This document shows, piece after piece, positions 1-7,074 of a DNA stretch of 7,478 nt (position 1 is the first letter of the stretch; every line of letters begins with the position of its first letter). This DNA is from Thauera sp. (GTDB lineage: Bacteria; Pseudomonadota; Gammaproteobacteria; Burkholderiales; Rhodocyclaceae), in assembly GCA_023150215.1 (NCBI GenBank), contig JAKLLJ010000161.1, positions 1 through 7,478 of the forward strand, read 5' to 3'. The notes under the pieces were generated by a model. That model saw only the letters and a list, made by a program, of their open reading frames with translations, was not told the DNA's origin and made no database searches. The position numbers were made by a program, and so were the translations under genes.

Positions 1-1
1 G

Positions 2-496
2 CTCGCGCTCATCCAGTACCTCGACCTCAAGACCTACCTGGTCGGCGACATCAACACCAAGGTCGACCGCGCCAGCATGGCGCACTCGCTCGAAGTGCGC
101 GAGCCGCTGATGGACCACAAGCTGGTCGAATGGCTTGCCACGCTCCCCTCCGGCCTCAAGATCCAGGGCAACGAAGGCAAGTACCTGTTCAAGAAGGCGA
201 TGGAGCCGCATCTGCCCAACGACGTGCTGTACCGCCCGAAGATGGGCTTTGCGGTACCGCTCGAGCGCTGGTTCCGCGGCCCGCTCAAGCAGCGCGTGCG
301 TGACGCAGTGCTGGGCCACACTCTGGCGGCCACGGGTATCTTCGAGCGCAGCTACCTTGAACATCTGGTCGACGCCCATCAGTCGGGCGCACGGGACTAC
401 AGCGCACCGCTGTGGACGCTGCTGATGTTCGAGGCTTTCATCCGCAACACCGCCGGCCGTGCGTCGCAGCCCGCGGTGATGGCCGAGGCGCTCTGA
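2..496 (+). CDS. Asparagine-synthase-like amidotransferase, exosortase A-associated (3' end only)
   Basis: This is the C-terminal 164 residues of a class-II amidotransferase of the asparagine synthase family; the frame is open from base 2 and the start lies upstream of the window. The visible part carries the family hallmark running from DINTKVDRASM through SLEVREPLMDHKLVEW (about residues 17-43 of the fragment), followed by the GFAVPLERW segment typical of the end of the synthetase domain. In known members an N-terminal glutaminase domain supplies ammonia to this ATP-dependent synthetase domain, and in exosortase loci the enzyme is thought to amidate a sugar acid or similar EPS precursor rather than aspartate. 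The stop is 6 nt before the next glycosyltransferase, so it is probably in the same operon. The match to the exosortase-A-associated subfamily (TIGR03108-like) is from memory and from context. The glutaminase half cannot be checked here. Confidence 0.9.
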   Translation, partial: LALIQYLDLKTYLVGDINTKVDRASMAHSLEVREPLMDHKLVEWLATLPSGLKIQGNEGKYLFKKAMEPHLPNDVLYRPKMGFAVPLERWFRGPLKQRVRDAVLGHTLAATGIFERSYLEHLVDAHQSGARDYSAPLWTLLMFEAFIRNTAGRASQPAVMAEAL

Positions 497-502
497 CGAT
501 CC

Positions 503-1720
503 ATGCGCATCCTGCATATCCTCGATCACTCCATCCCGCTGCACAGCGGCTACACCTTCCGCACCGCGGCCCTCCTGCGCGAGCAGCGCGCGCTGGGCTG
601 GGAGACGTTTCATCTGACCTCGCCCAAGCAGGGGCACATGGCCGCCGAGCTCGAGGACGTCGACGGGCTGCGCTTTTACCGCACTCCGGTGCCCGCGCCC
701 GGGCGCAGCGGACTCAACGAGCTGCGCCAGATCCGCGCGGTGCAGGCGCGCATCGAGCAGCTCGCGGCCGAACTCAAGCCCGACATCCTCCATGCCCACT
801 CGCCGGTGCTCAACGCCATCCCGGCCATCCGCGCGGGCAGGAAGCTCGGCATCCCGGTGGTGTACGAGATCCGTGCGTTCTGGGAGGACGCCGCGGTCGA
901 CCACGGCACCACCACCGAGGGCAGCCTGCGCTACCGTGTCACCAAGGGCCTGGAGACCTGGGCGATCAGGCGCGCCGAGCACGTGTTCACCATCTGCGAA
1001 GGCCTGCGCGCCGACATCGTCGGGCGCGGCATCCCGGCCGCCAGGCTCACCGTGATCCCCAACGCGGTCGACATCGAAGGCTTCCAGCTCTCCGGCGAGC
1101 CCGATCCGGCCTTGCGTGCGCAACTCGGCCTCGCCGGCCACACCGTGGTGGGCTTCGTCGGCTCGTTCTACGCCTACGAAGGCCTCGACCTGCTGCTCGA
1201 CGCTTTCCCGGCGCTGCTGCAAACACGCCCCGAGCTGCGCCTGCTGCTCGTCGGTGGCGGCCCGCAGGACGCCAAGCTCAAGGCCCAGGCCGAGCGCCTC
1301 GGCATCGCCGACAGGATCATCTTCACCGGCCGCGTCCCGCACAGCGAAGTCAGCCGCTACTACGACCAGATCGACCTGCTCGCCTATCCACGCCACTCGA
1401 TGCGCCTCACCGAGCTCGTCACCCCGCTCAAGCCGCTCGAAGCCATGGCGCAGGGCCGACTGTTCGTGGCCTCCGACGTCGGCGGCCACAAGGAGCTCAT
1501 CCGCGACGGCGAAACCGGCAAGCTCTTCAAGGCCGGCAGCGCAAGCGCACTCGCCGCCGCCATCGACGACATGCTCGCCCATCGCGAACGCTGGCCCGCC
1601 ATGCGCGCAGCGGGGCGACACTTCGTCGAGGAGGTGCGCAACTGGAAGAACAGCGTGGCCAACTACCGTGCGGTGTACGAGCGCCTCGCGGCGCTGGCCC
1701 GGGCCAGCAAGAACGCATGA
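503..1720 (+). CDS. Glycosyltransferase family 4, exosortase A-associated (Daro_2409-like)
   Basis: A complete 405-residue GT-B fold glycosyltransferase, predicted to act at the cytoplasmic face of the membrane and add a sugar to the growing EPS repeat unit. The N-terminus (MRILHILDHSIPLHSGYTFR, residues 1-20) is characteristic of the exosortase-A-associated Daro_2409 family. Further landmarks are LHAHSP (96-101), the start of the donor-binding domain at GFVGSFYAYEGLDLL (217-231), the GGGP loop (251-254), FTGR (274-277) and the PLKPLEAMAQG to DVGGHKELI block (308-333). E313 corresponds to the second Glu of the GT4 EX7E motif; the residue eight places earlier is Leu305, not Glu, although a Glu sits next to it at 304. 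The start at 503 follows the previous stop by 6 nt with only a weak GAGG (485-488) upstream. It ends in an ATGA overlap with the next gene. Donor and acceptor sugars cannot be read from the sequence. Confidence 0.94.
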   Translation: MRILHILDHSIPLHSGYTFRTAALLREQRALGWETFHLTSPKQGHMAAELEDVDGLRFYRTPVPAPGRSGLNELRQIRAVQARIEQLAAELKPDILHAHSPVLNAIPAIRAGRKLGIPVVYEIRAFWEDAAVDHGTTTEGSLRYRVTKGLETWAIRRAEHVFTICEGLRADIVGRGIPAARLTVIPNAVDIEGFQLSGEPDPALRAQLGLAGHTVVGFVGSFYAYEGLDLLLDAFPALLQTRPELRLLLVGGGPQDAKLKAQAERLGIADRIIFTGRVPHSEVSRYYDQIDLLAYPRHSMRLTELVTPLKPLEAMAQGRLFVASDVGGHKELIRDGETGKLFKAGSASALAAAIDDMLAHRERWPAMRAAGRHFVEEVRNWKNSVANYRAVYERLAALARASKNA

Positions 1721-2820
1721 GGTTTTCCGCGCTGCGCATCCTGCTCGTCGGCCCCTTGCCGCCGCCTGCCGGCGGCATGGCCAACCAGACCCGCCAGCTC
1801 GCCGAGCTGCTGCGCGGCGAGGGCGCGCAGGTCGAGGTCGTGCAGGTCAATGCGCCCTACCGTCCGGCCTGGGCCGAAAAGCTGAAGGGCGTGCGCGCGC
1901 TGTTCCGCCTCCTGCCTTATCTGTGGCGGCTGTGGCAGGGCGCGGGGCGCGCAGACCTGATGCATGTGATGGCCAATTCGGGCTGGTCCTGGCATCTGTT
2001 CGCGGCGCCCGCGGTGTGGATCGGCTGGCTGCGCGGGGTGCCGGTGGTGGTCAATTACCGTGGTGGCGAAGCCGATACCTTCCTCGCCCGTTCCGCGCCG
2101 GTGGTGCGCGCGACCATGCGCCGGGCGGCCAGCCTGGTGTTGCCTTCGGGCTTCCTGCTCGAGGTTTTTGCGCGCCACGGCATGCGCGGGCGCATCGTCT
2201 CCAACATCGTCGACCTTGGCCGCTTCCACCCCGCGACTGCGCCGCGCGCAGCCGGCGACGGCCCGCATCTGATCGTCGCCCGCAACCTCGAAGCCCTTTA
2301 CGGCAACGACGTCGCGCTGCGCGCCTTCGCCTTGCTGGCGCCGCATTATCCGGGGGCGCGGCTGTCGATCGCCGGCAGCGGGCCCGAGGCCGCGGCGCTC
2401 GCCGACCTGACTGGCGAACTCGGCGTCGCCGACCGTGTCCGTTTCACCGGCCGGCTCGATCGCGATCAGATGGCTGCGCTCTACCGTGACGCAGATCTCA
2501 TGCTCAATGCGAGTCGCGTGGATAACATGCCGAACGCGCTTCTCGAAGCGCTGGCGAGTGGATTGCCGGTGGTCAGCACCGACGTCGGCGGCATTCCGTT
2601 CATGGTCAGGCAACGCGAGACAGCCATCTTGGTGCCGGTCGATGATCCGGCCGCGATGGCTGCCGCAGCGCAGGACGTGCTCGCGGACGAACACCTGCGT
2701 GGCGCGCTGGTCGCTGCAGGGCTGGTCGAGGTGCAGCGTTATCGGTGGGGCCCGGTCAGCGCGGACCTGCTGGCCGCCTACGCGGATGCGAGCGGAGCGC
2801 TGGAGGCGCGGACGACATGA
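1717..2820 (+). CDS. Glycosyltransferase family 4 (second EPS glycosyltransferase)
   Basis: A complete 367-residue GT4-like glycosyltransferase. The frame is open from much further upstream, but the start is placed at 1717 because its ATG overlaps the preceding stop (ATGA) and opens with the correct first beta strand, MRFSALRILLVGPLPPPAGG (1-20), including the Gly-rich loop of the acceptor domain. The C-terminal donor domain shows IAGSGPE (218-224), VRFTGRL (241-247), and the DNMPNALLEALASGLPVVS block (269-287) followed by TDVGGIP. E277 is the second Glu of the EX7E motif and D269 occupies the place of the first. Hydrophobic stretches around 63-72 and 95-110 may associate with the membrane. 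It belongs to the same transcription unit as its neighbours and probably adds another sugar of the repeat unit; the specific sugar is unknown. The next start overlaps its stop, again as ATGA. Confidence 0.92.
   Translation: MRFSALRILLVGPLPPPAGGMANQTRQLAELLRGEGAQVEVVQVNAPYRPAWAEKLKGVRALFRLLPYLWRLWQGAGRADLMHVMANSGWSWHLFAAPAVWIGWLRGVPVVVNYRGGEADTFLARSAPVVRATMRRAASLVLPSGFLLEVFARHGMRGRIVSNIVDLGRFHPATAPRAAGDGPHLIVARNLEALYGNDVALRAFALLAPHYPGARLSIAGSGPEAAALADLTGELGVADRVRFTGRLDRDQMAALYRDADLMLNASRVDNMPNALLEALASGLPVVSTDVGGIPFMVRQRETAILVPVDDPAAMAAAAQDVLADEHLRGALVAAGLVEVQRYRWGPVSADLLAAYADASGALEARTT
2802..2806 (+). promoter_or_regulatory. Ribosome binding site candidate for the xrtA start at 2817
   Basis: GGAGG inside the 3' end of the second glycosyltransferase gene, 10 nt before the ATG at 2817 that overlaps the upstream TGA. 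It supports translational coupling, though the spacing is at the long end of the usual range. Confidence 0.5.
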
Positions 2821-4385
2821 ATACGGAAGGAATTGCCATGCTTGAATCCGGTCGGGGTGCCGAAGCCCCTTCCATGCGCCGCCTGCACTTCGTCCTGCTT
2901 GCAGCGGGGCTGCTGTGGCTGCTTTTCTGGTATCGCGACACCTTCATGGCGATGGCGGAGATCTGGAACCGCTCCGACACCTTCGCCCATGGTTTCGTGA
3001 TCGCGCCAATCTCGGCCTGGCTGATCTGGCGGCGCCGGCATTTCATCGACCATGTGCCGATCGCGGCCTCGTGGCTCGGTGTCGTCATCGGCCTGGGGGC
3101 CGGGGTCGCCTGGCTGCTGGGCGAGATCGCCAGCGTCAATGCGGTGTCGCAGTTCGCCTTCGTCGGCATGCTCGTCGGCCTGGTGTGGGCCGTGATGGGC
3201 ACGGCCGTGGTGCGCACCTATGCTTTCCCGCTCGGCTTCCTGTTCTTCATGGTCCCGTTCGGCGAGTTCCTGTTTCCGACCATGATGGACTGGACCACCG
3301 ATTTCATCATCTGGGCGGTGCGCGCTTCCGGCGTGCCGGTGTACGCCGAGGGCTACAACCTGGTCATTCCGTCGGGGCGCTGGCAGGTCGTGGAAGGCTG
3401 CAGCGGCGTGCGCTACCTGATGGCGTCGATCGTGGTCGGCAGCCTGTATGCCTATCTGAACTACCGCAGCACGCAAAAGCGCCTGCTCTTCGTCGCCGCT
3501 TCCATCGTCGTGCCGATCTTCGCCAACTGGTTGCGTGCCTACGGCATCGTGATGCTCGGGCACCTGAGCAGCAACAAGCTGGCCGCGGGTGCCGACCACC
3601 TGATCTACGGCTGGGTGTTCTTCGGCATCATCATCATGGCGCTGTTCTGGATCGGTGCGCGCTGGCAGGAGGACGAGGAGCAGGCGCCCGCCGCCCCGGC
3701 CGCGGCGCGCACCAGCCATGTGGCTGACATGACGGCCGCGCGCGGCGTCGTGCTCGCGGCGGCGTTCGTGGCGGTCGGCTTGTGGAGCCCGCTGCTCGGC
3801 TACCTGGATCGCCAGGGCGAACACGGACCGCTGCAGTTCGTCGCCATCGAGGGAGCAAGCGGCTGGCCTGCGGTCGACCCTGCAGTCCTGCCGCCGTGGG
3901 CACCGAGCTACGCCGGCATGCGTGGCGAGCACCGTGCGGCATGGCTGCAGGCGGATCGTCCGGTCGGGCTCTACATCGCCTATTACCGCGACCAGAAGCC
4001 CGGCGAGGAGCTCATCAGTTCGGAGAACCGGGTGCTGATCAGCAAGGATCCGGTCTGGAAGCGCACGGCGTCCGGTGCCCGAGCGGTTCGCCTCGGGGCC
4101 GAGCCGCAGCAGTGGAACGCGCTGGAGATGGTCAGCAGCCACGGGCGCATGATGGTCTGGAACGTCTACTGGGTCGGTGGTCGGTGGACCACCAGCGACC
4201 ATCTGGCCAAGGTCTATCTGGCCTTGTCGAGGCTTGCCGGGGACGGCGACGACTCCGCCGCGGTGATGGTCTACACACCGTATGGCGAGGACGATCATGA
4301 CGCTGCCGAGGCAACGCTGGCACGCTTCCTTGCCGAGATGGGCGATGCGCTCGATGCCCTGCTCGCGCAGACGGCGGCACGCTGA
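2817..4385 (+). CDS. xrtA: Exosortase A fused to C-terminal EpsI domain
   Basis: A 522-residue inner-membrane protein joining two modules. Residues about 20-282 form a polytopic exosortase with roughly eight hydrophobic segments. Its active-site signatures are EGCSGVRYL with nucleophile Cys195, NWLRAYGIVMLGH with Arg240, and ADHLIYGWVFFG with His261, the Cys/Arg/His triad of the exosortase/archaeosortase family. After an acidic, Ala/Pro-rich linker (284-300) comes one further membrane segment (about 309-328) and an EpsI domain (about 330-522) with the GW near 349-350 and the YYRDQKPGEELISSENR block (389-405). Exosortase A is known as the processing transpeptidase-like enzyme for proteins with a C-terminal PEP-CTERM sorting signal and is encoded among EPS genes, as here. 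EpsI's biochemical role is not established. The start at 2817 is chosen for the ATGA overlap and GGAGG upstream; 2838 is an alternative. An upstream in-frame ATG at 2745 would overlap the previous gene by 76 nt and adds a non-hydrophobic, unrelated-looking segment. Confidence 0.95.
   Translation: MNTEGIAMLESGRGAEAPSMRRLHFVLLAAGLLWLLFWYRDTFMAMAEIWNRSDTFAHGFVIAPISAWLIWRRRHFIDHVPIAASWLGVVIGLGAGVAWLLGEIASVNAVSQFAFVGMLVGLVWAVMGTAVVRTYAFPLGFLFFMVPFGEFLFPTMMDWTTDFIIWAVRASGVPVYAEGYNLVIPSGRWQVVEGCSGVRYLMASIVVGSLYAYLNYRSTQKRLLFVAASIVVPIFANWLRAYGIVMLGHLSSNKLAAGADHLIYGWVFFGIIIMALFWIGARWQEDEEQAPAAPAAARTSHVADMTAARGVVLAAAFVAVGLWSPLLGYLDRQGEHGPLQFVAIEGASGWPAVDPAVLPPWAPSYAGMRGEHRAAWLQADRPVGLYIAYYRDQKPGEELISSENRVLISKDPVWKRTASGARAVRLGAEPQQWNALEMVSSHGRMMVWNVYWVGGRWTTSDHLAKVYLALSRLAGDGDDSAAVMVYTPYGEDDHDAAEATLARFLAEMGDALDALLAQTAAR
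2825..2832 (+). promoter_or_regulatory. Alternative ribosome binding site (start at 2838)
   Basis: GGAAGGAA lies a few bases before an in-frame ATG at 2838, leaving 6 nt between AAGGA and the ATG. It is as good as the site serving 2817, so the exosortase could instead start at 2838 and be seven residues shorter. Neither choice touches the membrane or catalytic regions. Confidence 0.45.
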
Positions 4386-4403
4386 TCCCGGGGACCGTGA
4401 CCG

Positions 4404-5777
4404 ATGAGCAGCCTCTACACCCGCCTGGTCTCCGGAGTGGTCTTTCCGCTCCAGGAACGACTCAAGCATCACGACACCGTTGCAGTGCGCCGCCAGCTCG
4501 AGGAGAGCCAGTGGTGGAGCCGCGAGCGCCTTGCAGAATTGCAGCTCGAACGTCTGCGCAGCCTGCTGCAGCACGCACGGCAACACGTACCCTACTACCG
4601 TGATTTATTCGCCCGCATCGGCTTCGACCCCGCCGCGCTCAGCGGCCTGGACGACCTGCAGCGCCTGCCCTTGCTCGGCAAGGCCGAGATCCGTGCCGGC
4701 ACCGAAGCGCTCAAGGCCGACAACGCGGTCGGCCTCGCGCGCTTCAACACCGGTGGCTCCAGCGGCGAGCCGCTGATTTTCTTCATCGGCAACCAGCGCG
4801 TCAGTCACGACGTCGCAGCCAAGTGGCGCGCCACGCGCTGGTGGGGCGTGGACATCGGCGACCCCGAGATCGTCGTGTGGGGGTCACCGATCGAGCTCGG
4901 CGTGCAGGACCGCATGCGTGCGCTGCGCGACCGCCTGATGCGCACCGAACTGTTGCCCGCGTTCGAGATGTCCGAAGCCAGGCTCGACGATTTCGTCGCC
5001 CGCATCCGCGCGCGCCGGCCGAAAATGCTATTCGGTTATCCGTCGGCGCTCTCGCACATCGGGCAGCACGCCGAGAAACGCGGCATCCGCATGGACGGGC
5101 TCGGCATCGCGGTCGCGTTCTGCACCTCCGAGCGGCTCTACGATCACCAGCGCGAAGCCATCGAGCGCGTCTTCGGTTGTCCGGTGGCCAATGGCTATGG
5201 GTCGCGCGACGCGGGCTTCATCGCCCACCAGTGCCCGGCGGGCGGCATGCACCTCACCGCCGAGGACGTGATCGTCGAGATCGTCGACGCCGACGGCCGG
5301 GTCCTGCCCGCTGGCGAGGCCGGCGAGATCGTCGTCACCCACCTCGCCACCGGCGACTTCCCCTTCATCCGCTACCGCACCGGCGACGTCGCGGTGATGG
5401 ACACCGCGACCTGTGCCTGCGGCCGCTGCCTGCCCATGCTGCGCGAGATCCAGGGCCGCGCCACCGACTTCGTCGTCGCCCGCAACGGCACCGTGATGCA
5501 CGGTCTGGCGTTGATCTACATCCTGCGCGATCTGCCACAGGTGGCGGGGTTCCGCATCGTGCAGGACTCCCTCGACCTCACCCGCGTGCAGGTGGTGGCG
5601 GGCCCCGGTTTCGGCGCCGACACCGTGCTCCACATCCAGCGCGGCCTCGCTGCGCGCCTGGGCGAAGGCGTGCGCATCGAGGTCGAGCAGCTCGCCGAGA
5701 TTGCGCCGGAGCGGTCCGGCAAGTACCGCTACGTGGTCAGCAGGGTTGACGCCGCGGGGGTGTCATGCGCGACATAA
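4404..5777 (+). CDS. Phenylacetate-CoA ligase / CapK-like adenylate-forming enzyme
   Basis: A complete 457-residue protein of the ANL adenylating superfamily, closest by eye to the PaaK/CapK group. Visible motifs in order: the ATP-binding loop TGGSSGEP (116-123), YGSRDAGF (265-272) at the place of the usual Y-G-x-T/S-E motif with Asp269 for Glu, YRTGDVA (324-330), a CACGRC cluster (337-342) that may bind zinc as in some PaaK relatives, GRATDF (351-356), and SGKYRYV near the C-terminus with Lys440 in the position of the catalytic lysine. Such enzymes activate a carboxylic acid as an acyl-adenylate and usually pass it to CoA. Being inside an EPS operon, it may supply an acyl or aryl group for decorating the polymer, but its substrate is unknown. 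It is shorter than the roughly 515-residue acyl-CoA ligase also known from exosortase loci and appears distinct. It starts 18 nt after xrtA with GGGGA (4390-4394) upstream, and its end overlaps the next gene by 13 nt. Confidence 0.88.
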   Translation: MSSLYTRLVSGVVFPLQERLKHHDTVAVRRQLEESQWWSRERLAELQLERLRSLLQHARQHVPYYRDLFARIGFDPAALSGLDDLQRLPLLGKAEIRAGTEALKADNAVGLARFNTGGSSGEPLIFFIGNQRVSHDVAAKWRATRWWGVDIGDPEIVVWGSPIELGVQDRMRALRDRLMRTELLPAFEMSEARLDDFVARIRARRPKMLFGYPSALSHIGQHAEKRGIRMDGLGIAVAFCTSERLYDHQREAIERVFGCPVANGYGSRDAGFIAHQCPAGGMHLTAEDVIVEIVDADGRVLPAGEAGEIVVTHLATGDFPFIRYRTGDVAVMDTATCACGRCLPMLREIQGRATDFVVARNGTVMHGLALIYILRDLPQVAGFRIVQDSLDLTRVQVVAGPGFGADTVLHIQRGLAARLGEGVRIEVEQLAEIAPERSGKYRYVVSRVDAAGVSCAT

Positions 5778-7060
5778 TCGTCACGCTCGCGGTGTTCGGA
5801 ACGCTGCCGTTCATCCTGAAGCGTCCGTGGATCGGAATCCTGGTGTGGTCGTGGCTGAGCTACATGAACCCGCACCGGATGGCGTGGGGCTTTTCGACAT
5901 CGATGCCTTTTGCGTTCATGGTGGCGTTGGCGACCTTCGCCGGTATCGTGTTTGCCCGCGAGAAGAAGGAGATCGTGTGGACACGCGAGACCTGGTTGAT
6001 GCTGATCTTCACCGGCTGGATGTTCCTCAGCACGGTCTTCTCATGGTATCCGGGCTTGGCCTGGCCACAGTGGGACAAGGTGTGGCGGATCATGCTGATG
6101 ACCTTCGTCACCCTCATGTTGATCCGCGACCGGCATCGCGTGCACTGGTTGGTGGTCGTGATCGCCTTGTCGCTGGCGTTCTACGGCGTCAAGGGCGGAA
6201 TTTTCGTGCTGACCGGGGGGAGCGGCAACAACGTGCGGGGGCCAGGGGGCTCCTTCATCGAGGACCGCAATTCCATTGGTCTTGCGTTGCTGATGACCGT
6301 CCCGCTCCTGTGGTATGTGCGTCTGCAACTCAAGGCCGCCTGGCAGCGGCTGGGTCTGCTGGCGATGGCCGTTCTTACCCTGATCGCGGTCATCGGCACG
6401 CACTCACGTGGCGCGCTCGTCGGGCTGGCGGCGATGGGCGGCTTCTTTCTGCTCAAGGCGCGCAATCGTTTCTCGGTGCTGCTCGGGGTGATTCCGGTCG
6501 TACTGGTGGTGTTTTATGTGATGCCACCTGAGTGGTTCGAGCGCATGCATACGATCCAGACTTATGAGGATGACGGATCGGCGCAGGGGCGTATCTACGC
6601 ATGGCGGAACGCCGTCGAAATCGCGAATGCAAGCTTGCTTGGCGGGGGCTTCCGCGCCGTCACGGGGTATGGCGGCACCGATTCGCACAGCAACTGGTTC
6701 GGAACGCTGGGCGAGCAAGGCTGGATCGGCTTGCTGATGTTCGTGCTGCTGCACGTTCTCACCTGGCGATCGGCGACGCAGATCATCCGCCTGGTCAAGC
6801 CGCACAAGGAACTGACCTGGGCGCGCGACCTCGCCGCGATGATCCAGGTCAGCCTGGTCGGCTACATGTCGGCAGGCTCCTTCCTTGGTCTGCAGTATTT
6901 TGATCTTTTCTACCACCTGATCGTGATCATCGTCGCCGTGCGCGCGCTCGTCGAGAAGGAGGTTGCCTTGCCCCCGCATGTTGCCGCGGTGGCCCCCCAC
7001 GGTCGGTCGAAAGGAGTCGCCGGCCCCACGCGGCGGCTCGGCGCCGCTCCCCCCGGCTGA
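5765..7060 (+). CDS. O-antigen ligase/polymerase-like protein, exosortase A-associated
   Basis: A 431-residue polytopic inner-membrane protein of the Wzy/WaaL type. The N-terminal region (about 1-190) contains several hydrophobic helices and matches the exosortase-A-associated 'O-glycosylation ligase' family by its opening and by FIEDRNSIGLAL (164-175). The Wzy_C-like core follows: GTHSRGALVG (211-220) with Arg215, a large periplasmic loop (about 253-310), and SHSNWFGTLGEQGWIGL (307-323) with His308 at the position expected for the conserved loop histidine of O-antigen ligases. Further helices run at about 320-333, 355-375 and 380-395. Such enzymes join undecaprenyl-linked glycans into polymers or transfer them to an acceptor; which of the two happens here is not known. 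The last 33 residues (about 399-431) are Pro/Gly/Ala/Arg-rich and unlike the rest. The start at 5765 overlaps the ligase gene by 13 nt, with a G-run (5756-5760) as a weak ribosome binding site. Confidence 0.92.
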   Translation: MRDIIVTLAVFGTLPFILKRPWIGILVWSWLSYMNPHRMAWGFSTSMPFAFMVALATFAGIVFAREKKEIVWTRETWLMLIFTGWMFLSTVFSWYPGLAWPQWDKVWRIMLMTFVTLMLIRDRHRVHWLVVVIALSLAFYGVKGGIFVLTGGSGNNVRGPGGSFIEDRNSIGLALLMTVPLLWYVRLQLKAAWQRLGLLAMAVLTLIAVIGTHSRGALVGLAAMGGFFLLKARNRFSVLLGVIPVVLVVFYVMPPEWFERMHTIQTYEDDGSAQGRIYAWRNAVEIANASLLGGGFRAVTGYGGTDSHSNWFGTLGEQGWIGLLMFVLLHVLTWRSATQIIRLVKPHKELTWARDLAAMIQVSLVGYMSAGSFLGLQYFDLFYHLIVIIVAVRALVEKEVALPPHVAAVAPHGRSKGVAGPTRRLGAAPPG

Positions 7061-7074
7061 CGGAACGAACCGGG

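Noticed and set aside
412..1716. Open frame of 435 codons in front of, and in frame with, the second glycosyltransferase, overlapping the first one
   Set aside because: The translation is Arg/Ala/Pro/His-rich without family features, while the overlapping frame encodes a clear glycosyltransferase. It is a high-GC shadow frame; the gene starts at 1717.
1663..2694. 343-codon minus-strand open frame across the second glycosyltransferase
   Set aside because: Antisense shadow with biased composition and no recognisable domain.
2745..2816. Upstream ATG at 2745 as the exosortase start
   Set aside because: It would overlap the glycosyltransferase gene by 76 nt and add 24 Gly/Arg-rich residues with no membrane or signal character; 2817 or 2838 is better placed.
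2778..4586. 602-codon open frame on the minus strand across xrtA
   Set aside because: It is antisense to an exosortase with intact motifs, and its translation is His/Asp/Arg/Gln-rich low complexity, as expected for the reverse of a GC-rich membrane protein gene.
5028..5633. 201-codon minus-strand open frame inside the ligase gene
   Set aside because: His/Asp/Gly/Ala-rich antisense shadow with no motif.
4823..5749. 308-codon plus-strand open frame inside the ligase gene
   Set aside because: Arg/His/Pro-rich shadow of the ligase frame; the ligase frame carries all the ANL motifs.
7033..7047. GCGGC/GCCGC inverted repeat as a possible terminator of the operon
   Set aside because: The 5-bp stem is within coding sequence and is followed by a C-run, not a T-run; such short GC palindromes are expected by chance at this base composition.
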